From WHSW01 sp963846165 (GTDB lineage Bacteria; Actinomycetota; Thermoleophilia; Solirubrobacterales; 70-9), in NCBI GenBank assembly GCA_963846165.1, contig CAWJUU010000004.1:28171-92170 (forward strand): a DNA stretch of 64,000 nt. Reading direction: 5' to 3'. Every line of letters starts with the position of its first letter. The stretch's first letter is position 1. Shown piece by piece: positions 1 to 8,480 of this stretch. Below the pieces are notes generated by a model. The model did no database searches and was not told the origin of the DNA. It saw nothing but the letters and a program-made list of their open reading frames with translations. Position numbers and translations under genes: made by a program.

Positions 1-1532
1 GTGCGTAGCTGAACTGGTCGATCGCGGCGCACTGCATCCCGACTCCGTCCGGCGGCTGGCGGCTTGAGGAACGCGTCGTGGACCAGCGGGCCGCGCGGCC
101 GGATTGCCGGCCGCGTCGCTGATCTCCAGCGCAGTAGCTGGCGGTGGCGATCGGGCCGGTGGTCACGTCGAGGATCCCGGAGTTCTGCACGCCGGCGCCG
201 CCGAGCGTGTTGAAGCGGGCGTCGTTGACCAGGTTGCCGTGCACGTCGGTGGTCAGGAAGACGGCGTTCTTGACGTTCTTCTGCAGGTAGCGCGAGCACC
301 GCCTGGCGCTCGGCCTCGTAGCCCTCCCAGCGGTCGTAGGGCGTCGCGTAGTACTGCTGGATCGGGACCTCGTTGAAGATCACCTTGAAGGTCGCGTCCG
401 AGTTCGCGATCGCCTTCTTGAACTTCTGCAGCTGCTTCGCGCCGAGCATCGTCCGGCTCGGGTCGTTGATCGCCTCGACGCAGCCGGGCGGCGGCGGGTT
501 GGCGAGCGGCGGGACGATGAGCGCGAAGACGTCGCGGGTGCTCTGCGGCGCGGTCGGCGCGAGGTCGGGGTTGCCGCTGCCGGGCGGGTTGTCGCAGACG
601 CCCGGGTAGTCGGCGCCGGTGGCTGCGGAACGAGCGCTCGTCGAGGAAGAAGATCTCCAGGTTCTTGCCCCAGCGCGACCGTGCGGTAGATCCCGTTCTT
701 CTTCTTGTAGGTGATCGGGTTGTAGTCGGTGAACGCGTCGACGCCGCGCTTGTAGAGCTTCTCGCCGTCGATGTTGACGTCGCCGACGCCGAGCGGGAAG
801 ACGTCCTCGCCGAGCGCGCGAAGTCGTTGATGAACTCGTGGTCGTCCCAGTGCGCGTAGTAGGCGGCCGAGCCGCGCGCCTTCGCCCACGGCTTCATCGC
901 CAGGTTCGTCTGGTAGGCGGCCCACTTCTGCTTCGTCGTCAGCGCGACGTCGGCGAGGCCGTACCCGGGCACCTCGGTGTCGGAGTAGATCGTGTCGCCC
1001 AGCAGCACGTTGAAGTCGTTCTTCTGCTGCGCGGATCGCGTTCCAGACCTCGAAGTTGTTCCAGTACGGGGTCGTCTCGCCCGGGCTGCGGCCGCGCGTC
1101 CTGGTCGCCGGAGAGCGCGAAGCGGATCGTCTGCTTGGACTTCGAGCTCGGGCGCGGTGGTGAACTTGCCGGTGTCGCTCTTGCGCGCCGCCGTCCATGC
1201 AGAAGCGGTACTTGTAGTCGGTGTCGGGCTCGAGCTTCTTGGCCTTCTTCTGGACCGTGTTGTCGTTCGAGCTCTTCGCCTTCGCCGTCAGGTCGCCGGC
1301 CTCGGGGTCGCAGCTTGCCGAACCCGCCCCTGTCGGTGAGCTGAACCTCGACCTCACCGCTCTTCTTGGCCTTCGCCCAGAGGATCGCCGAGCTCGAGGT
1401 GACGTCGCCGGAGGAGACGCCGAGCTCGAACCCCTTCGCCTTCGCGGAGGCGCCGGGCGCGGCAACGAGCGCGCCGGCGACGGCGAGGCTCGAGACAAGA
1501 CCGATCAGGCGGGTGCGCTTCCCTGCTAGCAC
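1..1532 (-). pseudogene. phoD: PhoD-like alkaline phosphatase/phosphodiesterase, frameshifted and cut by the window edge
   Basis: PhoD-family enzymes are secreted, metal-dependent phosphomonoesterases or phosphodiesterases that release phosphate from organic esters. The N-terminus reads as a signal peptide (VLAGKRTRLIGLVSSLAVAG... ending at ASA), followed by the family start LGVSSGDVTSSSAILWAKA. Further on, in shifted frames, come GDTIYSDTEVPGYG and YYAHWDDHEFINDF, the metal-binding WDDHE block of PhoD. The reading frame changes several times between about 1310 and 620, each change restoring family-like sequence, so small indels rather than a decayed gene are likely. I place the start at GTG 1532, because TAGGCT lies 8 nt before it; an in-frame ATG at 1550 would include that promoter. 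The C-terminus lies beyond base 1. The family call is firm; integrity is not. Confidence 0.75.
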
Positions 1533-1540
1533 TGCGGCGC

Positions 1541-1550
1541 AGCCTAACAT
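1541..1550. promoter_or_regulatory. Overlapping divergent -10 elements for phoD-like and transglycosylase genes
   Basis: The ten bases AGCCTAACAT read TAGGCT on the minus strand (1546-1541) and TAACAT on the plus strand (1545-1550). Each sits exactly 8 nt before a GTG codon (1532 minus, 1559 plus) and no ribosome-binding site lies between. This is the TANNNT layout of leaderless actinobacterial promoters. The two elements share two bases, so simultaneous use looks sterically difficult. Confidence 0.55.
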
Positions 1551-1558
1551 GGCCGCCC

Positions 1559-3087
1559 GTGCAGGAGGAGAAAAGCCGCCGTGGGGGGTTTCTCGCTCGC
1601 GTCGCCGGCGGCACGCTGCTGCTCGTCGGCGCCGCGGGCGCTGTCGCGGCGCTCGCGCTCGCGCTCGGGCTCGGGCAGCGCGACCCGCTCGACCTCGACG
1701 TGATCAAGATCGCCCGCGAGGCGAGCGCCGCTGCCGCGCCCGAGTCGGATCCGTTCGCGTGGACGGCGTCGCGGCGGCGAGGAGTTCGAGAGTCGCGCCG
1801 CGACCGGCGCCTCGCACGTGATCTACGAGATGAGCCCGGGCGGAGCGGCCGCCTCGGCCGAGCGCACGGCGGCCTACCGCGACCGGATCGAGGGCGCCGC
1901 GGTTCGCCACGGGATCGACCCGGACACGCTCGAGGCGGTGATCTTCTTGGAAAGCGCCGGGCGCCCCGAGGTCAGCGCCGGCCCGACTCCCGAGGCAGCT
2001 TCGGGGCTCGCGCAGATCATCCCCTCGACCGCGACCGACCTGCTCGGGATGGAGGTGGACCTGGCGCGCAGCATCGAGCTCACCGAGCAGCTCTCCACCG
2101 CGCGAACGCCCGAGCAGGCCGAGCGGCTGCGCGCGCGAGCGCGCCGCGATCGACGAGCGCTTCGATCCCGAGAAGGCGATCGAGGGGGCCGCCACCTACC
2201 TCGAGATCGCCTCCGATCGCTTCGGCGCCGACGACCTCGCGGTCGCCTCCTACCACATGGGCATCGGCAACCTCGAGAGCGTCCTGCGCGCCTATGCCCG
2301 CAGCGGCGACCAACAGCCGATCGGCGATCTCGTCGCCTCCGAAGGCCTCTCCTACGCCCAGGTCTACTTCGACTCCTCGCCGTTCGCGCACGAGCAGGCC
2401 CACGAGCTGCTCACGGGCTTCGGCGACGAGTCCTCGGAGTACCTGTGGAAGGTGCGCGCGTCGGAGGGCGTCATGCAGCTCTACCGCAAGGATCCCGAGC
2501 GACTCACCGAGACCGCCGAGCTGGCGACCGCGAAGGCGACCCTGGAGGAGGTCTTTCACCCCGAGGCCGAGACCGAGGTGTTCGAGGATCCCGGCGCGAT
2601 CGAGGACGCGGTCGGCGACGGTGAGCTCGCGCGGTTGCCGTTCGAGCCCGGGCTCGGCTGGATCCCCGACGACTCGCTCGGCGAGCTGGCCCCGGAGCTC
2701 GATCAGGAGCCCGAGCTCTACCGCGCGCTGCGCCCCGAGGCGCTGGCGACGCTCAGCTACATGGCCGGCCTCGTCCTCTATGCCTCGAACGAGCCGGCGC
2801 CGCTGCTGGTCACGAGCGCGGTCCGCGACCGCACCTACCAGGAGCTGCTGATCGGCGTCAACCCCGAGGCGACGAGCGAGTACTCGCTCCACACCACCGG
2901 CTGGGCGTTCGACATCAAGCGCGAGTACGCCTCCCGCCGCCAGGCGGTCGCCTTCCAGCACATCCTCGACCGACTCAGCTCGCTGGCGCTGATCGACTAC
3001 GCGACCGAGCCGGGTGCGATCCACGTCACCGTCTCGGAGCGCGGCAGGGAGCTGCTCGACCCGGCCCGTGGTGCGCTCAGACCTTGA
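1559..3087 (+). CDS. Secreted lytic transglycosylase with C-terminal DUF5715/peptidase-like domain (two frameshifts)
   Basis: A likely bifunctional cell-wall enzyme. After a short cytoplasmic start, residues about 10-37 form a membrane anchor (LARVAGGTLLLVGAAGAVAALALALGLG). An SLT-type transglycosylase domain follows: the catalytic glutamate lies in VIFLESAGRPEVS, then ASGLAQIIPSTA and AIEGAATYLEIASDRFG...SYHMGIGNL, which match the conserved SLT blocks. The C-terminal 150 residues (SAVRDRTYQELL, SEYSLHTTGWAFDIKREY, GAIHVTVSE) resemble the DUF5715/M15-like peptidase fold with its His/Asp metal motif. The frame shifts once near 1775 and once near 2145, and both times the downstream frame continues the domain. 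The 3' end overlaps ychF on the other strand. GTG 1559 is chosen because TAACAT lies 8 nt upstream. The peptidase activity is inferred. Confidence 0.8.
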
Positions 3088-4150
3088 TGTGGACGACGTC
3101 GCCGTCGGCGACCACGTAGTCGCGGCCCTCGGTGCGCAGCAGGCCCTGGTCGCGGGCGGGGACGAAGCCGCCCGCCTCGACCAGGTCCTGCCATGAGATC
3201 ACCTCGGCGCGCACGAACGCCTGCTGGAGCTCGGTGTGGACCTCGCCCGCGGCTTCCCAGGCGGTCGAGCCGCGCCTGAGCGCGCGCGCCATCGCCTCCT
3301 TGCCGGAGTCGGCGGTGAAGAACTGGATCAGCTCGAGCAGGTCGAAGGCGGCGTGGACGAGCCGCTCGAGACCCGACTCGGCGATCCCGAGGCCGGCGCG
3401 CATCTCGGCCGCCTCGGCGTCGGGAAGCTCGCCGAGCTCGGACTCGACCAGGGCCGAGATCGCCACCGCGACCGCGCCGACGGCGCGAGCGTGCTCGGCG
3501 ACCGCCGCGGGCACCTCGTCGACGCCCTCGTCGACGTTGGCGACGTAGAGGATCGGCTTCGAGGTCAGCGCCGCGAGCTTGCGCGGGGCGTCCTCGGCCC
3601 CCGCCGGCACCGGCACCTCGCGGACCGCCCGGCCGCCGGCGAGCGCCTCGACGACGGCCTCGAGCCACTCGCGCTCGGCGACCGCCTGCTTGTCGAGCGA
3701 GCGGGCCTGCTTGGTCACCCGTTCGAGCCGGCGCTCGGCCTGCTCGAGGTCCGCCGCCAGCAGCTCGGTCTCGATCAGCTCGATGTCGTCGAGCGGGTCG
3801 ATGCGCCCCTCGGGGTGCGCGACGCCCCCGCTCGAGTGGCAGCGGACGACATGGCAGATCGCGACCGTCTCGCGGATCGCGGCGAGGAACTGGTTGCCGA
3901 GCCCCTCGCCCTGCGAGGCGCCGCGCACGAGCCCGGCGATGTCATGGAACTCGATCGTCTCGTGGACGACCTCGCTCGCCGCGAGCGTCTCGGCGACGCG
4001 CTCGATCCGCTCGTCGGGGACGGGGACGATCGCGACGTTGGGGTCGATCGTGGTGAAGGCGTAGTCGGCGGTCTCGGCGCCGGCGCGGGTGAGCGCGTTG
4101 AAGAGCGTCGACTTGCCGGCGTTCGGCAGCCCGACGATGCCGATCTTCAC
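3077..4150 (-). CDS. ychF: Ribosome-binding ATPase YchF (Obg-like ATPase)
   Basis: YchF/OLA1 proteins are cytoplasmic P-loop NTPases of the Obg family that prefer ATP and associate with ribosomes, with a role in translation quality and stress responses. The 357-residue length matches the family. G1 is GLPNAGKST at residues 7-15, and FTTIDPNVAIVPVPD and FHDIAGLVRGASQGEGLGNQFL follow in order. TSKPILYVANVDE stands in the NxxE-type G4 region that gives ATP preference. The C-terminal TGS-like domain ends FVRAEVISWQDLVEAGG...YVVADGDVVHIKV. The start GTG 4150 overlaps the PAP2 stop by four bases (GTGA), so translation is probably coupled to the upstream lipid genes. A very confident family call. 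Confidence 0.96.
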   Translation of the reverse strand: MKIGIVGLPNAGKSTLFNALTRAGAETADYAFTTIDPNVAIVPVPDERIERVAETLAASEVVHETIEFHDIAGLVRGASQGEGLGNQFLAAIRETVAICHVVRCHSSGGVAHPEGRIDPLDDIELIETELLAADLEQAERRLERVTKQARSLDKQAVAEREWLEAVVEALAGGRAVREVPVPAGAEDAPRKLAALTSKPILYVANVDEGVDEVPAAVAEHARAVGAVAVAISALVESELGELPDAEAAEMRAGLGIAESGLERLVHAAFDLLELIQFFTADSGKEAMARALRRGSTAWEAAGEVHTELQQAFVRAEVISWQDLVEAGGFVPARDQGLLRTEGRDYVVADGDVVHIKV

Positions 4151-4875
4151 GCGGTCGCGGGATCGACGGGGTCGTCGGCCGCGACCGGCGCCGCCGCGCC
4201 GCCGTTGCCCGTTGCCCGGCGGCTCGCGTGGGCGCGCTGGTTTGCATCGACGGCGAGCTCGAACAAACGCTCCTCGGTTGGCGACGCCCCGAGTCCGGGA
4301 ACCAGCCTGCCGAGGCAGTAGCCGAGCGCGGCCCCGCCGAGCACGTCGGACGGGTAGTGCATGCCGAGATAGGGCCGACCGATGCAGATCGCCGCGGCGA
4401 GCGCGAACAGGTAGGGGCGCGCCCGCGGCTCGACCCGTCCGCACGCGGTCGCCGCGGCGACCGAGGACGTCGCATGGGCGGACGGGAACGAGAGCTTGGT
4501 CGGCGCCCTGGCGAGCGGAGGGTGCTCCTCGATCAGCGGCCGCTCGCGGCCGACCGAGACCTTGGCGAGGAAGTTGATCCCGACCGCGATTGGCCCGGTG
4601 GCGCCTGCGGCCAGCCACTGGCGCCGGCGCTTGGGGTCGATCGACGCCCCGACGGCGCCGATCCCGACCCAGACGGCCGCGTACTCACCGGCCAGGCCGA
4701 GCGCCTTGATCACCGTCTCGATCGGCTCCTGGTGACCACGCGTGCGCAGGAACCGAAGCACGACCTGGTCGGCATCCCCCAACGCGGCGAGCACTGGGTG
4801 GCGCGTGCGGCGGGCGAACAGCGAGCGGCCCTTGCTGCGCGCGAGCACCGTGCCGCGACGTTTGCGTTCGAACAC
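4147..4875 (-). CDS. PAP2-family membrane phosphatase
   Basis: A membrane phosphatase of the PAP2/PgpB superfamily, which dephosphorylates phosphatidate, undecaprenyl pyrophosphate or related lipid phosphates at the membrane face. The 242-residue protein carries the three signature motifs in order: KVSVGRERP, FPSAHATSS and GRPYLGMHYPSDVLGG (catalytic His and Asp). Several hydrophobic segments surround them. GTG 4875 is preferred because TATCCT lies 7 nt upstream; the gene also lies 19 nt after the phospholipase D-like gene and can be read through from it. Its stop overlaps the ychF start by four bases. Position after DAG kinase and a cardiolipin-synthase-like gene argues for a phospholipid substrate, but undecaprenyl pyrophosphate cannot be excluded. 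Confidence 0.9.
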   Translation of the reverse strand: MFERKRRGTVLARSKGRSLFARRTRHPVLAALGDADQVVLRFLRTRGHQEPIETVIKALGLAGEYAAVWVGIGAVGASIDPKRRRQWLAAGATGPIAVGINFLAKVSVGRERPLIEEHPPLARAPTKLSFPSAHATSSVAAATACGRVEPRARPYLFALAAAICIGRPYLGMHYPSDVLGGAALGYCLGRLVPGLGASPTEERLFELAVDANQRAHASRRATGNGGAAAPVAADDPVDPATA

Positions 4876-4882
4876 GGGCGCC

Positions 4883-4888
4883 AGGATA
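4883..4888 (-). promoter_or_regulatory. Candidate -10 (TATCCT) of the PAP2 gene
   Basis: TATCCT ends 7 nt before GTG 4875 with no Shine-Dalgarno between, the leaderless layout seen repeatedly in this window. It lies in the 19-nt gap after the phospholipase D-like gene, so it would be an operon-internal start. Confidence 0.4.
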
Positions 4889-4894
4889 CGGGGG

Positions 4895-6241
4895 CTAGAG
4901 CTCCCGGCGGAGCACCGTGGTCGCCGCCTCGGTCGCGCGCTGCAGCGGGCCGCGGCCGTTCCAGCGATCGGCATGGATCTCCTCTGAGCGACCGAGGTCG
5001 CGCTCGAACGCTTCCGAAAGTTCGGCCGCGAAGCGCTCGTCCCAGATGCAGAGCGTGACCTCGTCGTGGAGCTGGAACGAGCGGTTGTCGAAGTTGATGG
5101 TGCCGACCGACGACCAGGCACCGTCGATGCAGAGGGTCTTCGCGTGCAGCATTGTCGGCTGGTACTCCCAGATCCGCGCTCCCGCCTCGAGCAGCTGTTC
5201 GTAGGCCGCCCGCCCCGCGACCCGGACCAAGCCCTTGTCGATATGGGGGCCCGGGACCAGGATGCGGACATCGACGCCGCGCTCGGCCGCGGCGCAGAGC
5301 GCGTCCGTGAACGCCGGGCGGGGGACGAAGTAGGCGGCGGTGAGTTGGATCGTCCGGCGCGCCGACGAGATCGCCAGGTAGTACAGCGCCTCGGCATTGG
5401 TATCGCCGACCTTGGCGCTCGAGCGCACGAGCTGCATCCGCCCGCCACCGTCGACCGGCTCGAGCTCGGGCAGGTAGCCCTCGCCCGAGAGCACCTCGCC
5501 GGTGCCCTCGAGCCAGTTTTCGGCGAACGTTCCCTGCATCCCGCGGACCACCGGACCGCGAACGCGCACGTGGGTGTCGCGCCAGTGCTCCGCGTCCTCG
5601 GCGTCTCCCGTCCACTCACCCGCGATCCCGACGCCGCCAGTCATCCCGACGCGGCCGTCGGCGATCAGCAGCCGCCTGTGCGTCCGGTTGGCGACTCGCT
5701 TGATCGCGTACGGCTTCGGCGGGCGAAAGAGGATCACCTTGACCCCGGCCGACTCCATCTCGTCGATCAGCGAGCGCTCCATCTTCGCCGCTCCGAGCGC
5801 GTCGAGGATCACGTTGCAGCGCACCCCGTGTTGCGCCCGCTCACCGATCGCACCCGCGACCTCGGCGGCGATCTCGCCGCGCCAGTAGACGTACGTCTGG
5901 ACATTCAGCGTCTGCTGCGCCGAGGCGATCGTCTCCAGGAAAACGGGGAAGATCCGATCGCCGTTGATCAGCAGCTCAGCACGGTTTCCGTCCGAGATCG
6001 GCGCGCTGGTGAGCGCCTCGGCGGCGCGCAGGAAGTTCTCCGAACCGACCTCGATGTCGGTGGCGACCTCGTAGCCGAAGGCGCCCTCGCGACGGTGGCG
6101 AAGACTGTCGGCGGCGTACCAGCCGAGCAGCGCGGCGCCGGCGAGGGCCGGAGCGCCGTAGGTGCGCAAGGCCTGTCCGAGTCTTGGACCTTCGCGGCGC
6201 ACGCGCGGCGGCTCGACTCGGAGGTCGCGCATGAGTCTCAT
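4895..6241 (-). CDS. Phospholipase D-like / cardiolipin synthase family protein
   Basis: Probably a membrane-anchored phosphatidyltransferase that makes cardiolipin or remodels phospholipids. The 448 residues include one N-terminal hydrophobic helix (about 33-48) and two PLD active-site blocks: THRRLLIADGRVGMTGG near residue 187 and LHAKTLCIDGAWSSVGTINFDNRS near 363. The second is a full HxKx4D motif. In the first the lysine is replaced by arginine (HRRLLIAD), a variant whose effect is not predictable from sequence alone. ATG 6241 overlaps the DAG-kinase stop by four bases (ATGA). The neighbours (DAG kinase upstream, PAP2 downstream) suggest a phosphatidate/phosphatidylglycerol metabolic unit. 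Bacterial PLD nuclease-like function is the main alternative but is less likely with this context. Confidence 0.88.
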   Translation of the reverse strand: MRLMRDLRVEPPRVRREGPRLGQALRTYGAPALAGAALLGWYAADSLRHRREGAFGYEVATDIEVGSENFLRAAEALTSAPISDGNRAELLINGDRIFPVFLETIASAQQTLNVQTYVYWRGEIAAEVAGAIGERAQHGVRCNVILDALGAAKMERSLIDEMESAGVKVILFRPPKPYAIKRVANRTHRRLLIADGRVGMTGGVGIAGEWTGDAEDAEHWRDTHVRVRGPVVRGMQGTFAENWLEGTGEVLSGEGYLPELEPVDGGGRMQLVRSSAKVGDTNAEALYYLAISSARRTIQLTAAYFVPRPAFTDALCAAAERGVDVRILVPGPHIDKGLVRVAGRAAYEQLLEAGARIWEYQPTMLHAKTLCIDGAWSSVGTINFDNRSFQLHDEVTLCIWDERFAAELSEAFERDLGRSEEIHADRWNGRGPLQRATEAATTVLRREL

Positions 6242-7080
6242 CGGCCGACGACGACCTCGAAGGCGCCCGGCTCGACCTCGAACCGGATGTCGGCGGCCTC
6301 GACGAGTTCGCCGTCGACGTTGAAGCCGGTTGCGCCGTCAGTCTCGACCTCGACTCGGCGCCCCTGGCCGGTAACCACTCCCTGCTGGTGTTCGACTCGG
6401 CCGGCGCGCATGCCGTAGGCGTGGGCGACCAACCGGGCTCGCGAGCCGGCCTCGATCACGACAACGTCGAGGATGCCGTCGTCGGGCTTGGCCTCGACCT
6501 CGGAGCCGCCTCCGAAGGCGCCCGTGCAGGCGACGGTCACCTGCCAGACACGCCCCTCGAAGAGCTCGTGCTCGTCGCAGCAAACGCGGCAGGCGATCGG
6601 ATTGGCGCTGAACCCGGCTCGCAGCGCCCCGACCGCGTAAGCAAGCGGACCGAGGAGCCGCTTGAGCCCTTCGGCTCGCCGGGCGGCGGCCGGCGAGAGC
6701 CCGGCGCTGGCGGCGTTGACGAATGGGCGCTCGGCCGTGCGACCGAGGTCGAGCGGGCGTGTGCGGTTGCCTTCGACAGCAAGCTCGACCGCCTCAGTGG
6801 GGTCGAGCGGAAGGTCGAGCGCACGGGCGAAGTCGTTCGCTGTGCCGACAGGGATCACGGCGAGCGGCACCTCAGCCCGGGACGCGATCTCGGCCGCGCA
6901 ACCGACCGAGCCGTCGCCGCCCGCGACGACGATCCGCTCGGGGCGCGAGGCGATCACGTCGCTCCCGTCATCGAGGCCGAAGCAGGTCAACTCCGCATCG
7001 CGCCCGCGAAGCAGCCGCACGACTTCCCCCGCCTCGCCCGACCCGGAGTCCGGGTTGGCGAGCAGCGCGACCCTCGTCAC
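6238..7080 (-). CDS. Diacylglycerol kinase family lipid kinase (DagK/YegS-like)
   Basis: A soluble or peripheral lipid kinase that phosphorylates diacylglycerol (or a related lipid) to feed phosphatidate back into phospholipid synthesis. The 280-residue protein begins with the family pattern TRVALLANPDSGSG, then has the nucleotide-binding GGDGS at residues 54-58 and VPLAVIPVGTANDFARALDLP. The C-terminal beta-sandwich includes DDGILDVVVIEAGSR. GTG 7080 shares one base with the stop of the upstream small membrane gene (TAGTG) and its stop overlaps the phospholipase D-like start. The family is clear; the exact lipid substrate is not. Confidence 0.92.
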   Translation of the reverse strand: MTRVALLANPDSGSGEAGEVVRLLRGRDAELTCFGLDDGSDVIASRPERIVVAGGDGSVGCAAEIASRAEVPLAVIPVGTANDFARALDLPLDPTEAVELAVEGNRTRPLDLGRTAERPFVNAASAGLSPAAARRAEGLKRLLGPLAYAVGALRAGFSANPIACRVCCDEHELFEGRVWQVTVACTGAFGGGSEVEAKPDDGILDVVVIEAGSRARLVAHAYGMRAGRVEHQQGVVTGQGRRVEVETDGATGFNVDGELVEAADIRFEVEPGAFEVVVGR

Positions 7081-7322
7081 TAGGTGGGCATCTTCGAACG
7101 GCCCTCGCGGCCCTTCTGGGCGCTCTTGTTCGTCGCCTTGCGCGAGGACTCGAACGGCTTCTCGGCCAGCTCACCCGCCTTGCCGGGCAGCTTCGACGCC
7201 GCGTCCTGGCCGGTCCCGAGCGTCTTGTCGACTCCCTTCTGGGGCCACCAGGAGGCCCGCGGGAGCAGGAAAGCCAGCACGAGCAAGATGATGCAGACGG
7301 CGACGATGATCGCAATGGTCAC
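7080..7322 (-). CDS. Small single-pass membrane protein, function unknown
   Basis: An 80-residue protein. It begins VTIAIIVAVCIILLVLAFLLP, a clear N-terminal transmembrane helix, and continues with a Lys/Arg/Gly-rich cytoplasmic tail (WWPQKGVDKTLG, KLPGKAGELAEKPFESSRKATNKSAQKGREG). GTG 7322 is preferred over a longer upstream reading because a GGGAG ribosome-binding site stands a few bases before it. It is the first gene of the lipid operon and its stop overlaps the next start by one base. The basic tail could dock to acidic lipids or nucleic acid, but that is only a guess. I do not recognise a named family. Confidence 0.7.
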   Translation of the reverse strand: MTIAIIVAVCIILLVLAFLLPRASWWPQKGVDKTLGTGQDAASKLPGKAGELAEKPFESSRKATNKSAQKGREGRSKMPT

Positions 7323-7389
7323 GGCGTTCTCCCTCGGTCGACTCCCCTGTAGGAGAGCGGTACCCGCGCGAGCGGACCGGGAAACCGGG

Positions 7390-7395
7390 CACAAT
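7390..7395 (+). promoter_or_regulatory. Candidate -10 (CACAAT) for the membrane protein/BtrH-like operon
   Basis: CACAAT ends 8 nt before GTG 7404, and the gap (CCCGCGCC) has no ribosome-binding site. The layout matches the other leaderless starts in the window, although the first base departs from TANNNT. Confidence 0.35.
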
Positions 7396-7403
7396 CCCGC
7401 GCC

Positions 7404-8480
7404 GTGGGGACCGCCGACCAGCTCGCCGCCTACGAGAAGCAGTTCCGCCGCGCGGGCTTGCCGCTGTTCGTCGAGGACTTCTCGGCCTCGACCGACGTCT
7501 TCAATCGTGCCGCGCCGCTGCTCGGCCTGGTCTTCGTCGGCGAGCTGCTCGGCGCCGGACAGCTCGACTGGACCTGGTGGCAGAACCTGCTCGCGATCCT
7601 CGGCGGCGTCGCCGTGGTGCTCGCCGCGCTTGCGCTCCTCAACCTGGCCCAGGGCCGGCCGATGAGCGCGATCCCGGACCGGCTCGGGAAGACCGAGCTG
7701 GCCGGGTTCGTCCTCGTGCCGGCGCTGCTGCCGCTGATCTTCGGCGGCCAGCTCGGCAGCGCCGCGGCGACGATCGCGGCCAACCTCGCGATCCTCGCGG
7801 TGATCTACGCGGTCTTCGTCTACGGGCTGCTCTCGATCCTGCGCTGGGTCTTCGTCCGCCTCGCCGGCCAGCTCGCCTCCTCGCTCGGGCTGCTCGCTAA
7901 GGCCGTCCCGCTGCTCGCGATCTTCGCCCTGCTCTCGTTCACGACCGAGGAGATGTGGGACATCTTCGCCTCGATCAGCGGCTTCGCCTACGCCTGCGTG
8001 ATCGGCCTCTTCGTCGTCCTCGGGACCGTGTTCCTGGTGGTGCGGGTGCCGCGCGAGACCCGGCGGATCGAGCGCGACGCGTGCCCGGACGGTCCCAGCC
8101 TGCGACCCGCCCAGCGGATGAACGTCGGCCTCGTCCTCTTCGTCAGCCAGGCCGTGCAGGTGCTGATCGTCAGCCTCACGATCGGCGCCTTCTTCGTCGT
8201 CTTCGGCATGCTCGCGATCGACGAGGCGGTTCGGATCGAATGGACCGGCGATACCGGCAACACGCTGCTCTCGGTCTCGATCGGCGGCGATAGCTTCGAG
8301 CTCACCAGCGACCTGCTGCGGGTGGCCGGCGGGCTGGCCGCCTTCTCGGGCTTCTATTTTGCCGTGGCGATGCTCACCGACTCGACCTACCGCGAGGAGT
8401 TCCTCGAGGAGCTCGCCGACGAGATGCGGACCAGCTTCAAGGCCCGCGCCGAGTACCTGGGCCTGAGGGGAGCGACGTGA
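7404..8480 (+). CDS. Polytopic membrane protein, function unknown
   Basis: A 358-residue integral membrane protein with about eight hydrophobic segments, roughly at residues 36-57, 62-82, 100-116, 120-150, 160-180, 195-217, 240-270 and 308-330. A conserved-looking acidic stretch (SFTTEEMWDIFASISGF) sits between segments and the last 30 residues are cytoplasmic and charged. No transporter signature or enzyme motif is recognisable. The gene is translationally coupled to the BtrH-like gene through a GTGA overlap, so the two proteins probably act together. GTG 7404 is chosen for the CACAAT element 8 nt upstream. I give no function. Confidence 0.8.
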   Translation: MGTADQLAAYEKQFRRAGLPLFVEDFSASTDVFNRAAPLLGLVFVGELLGAGQLDWTWWQNLLAILGGVAVVLAALALLNLAQGRPMSAIPDRLGKTELAGFVLVPALLPLIFGGQLGSAAATIAANLAILAVIYAVFVYGLLSILRWVFVRLAGQLASSLGLLAKAVPLLAIFALLSFTTEEMWDIFASISGFAYACVIGLFVVLGTVFLVVRVPRETRRIERDACPDGPSLRPAQRMNVGLVLFVSQAVQVLIVSLTIGAFFVVFGMLAIDEAVRIEWTGDTGNTLLSVSIGGDSFELTSDLLRVAGGLAAFSGFYFAVAMLTDSTYREEFLEELADEMRTSFKARAEYLGLRGAT

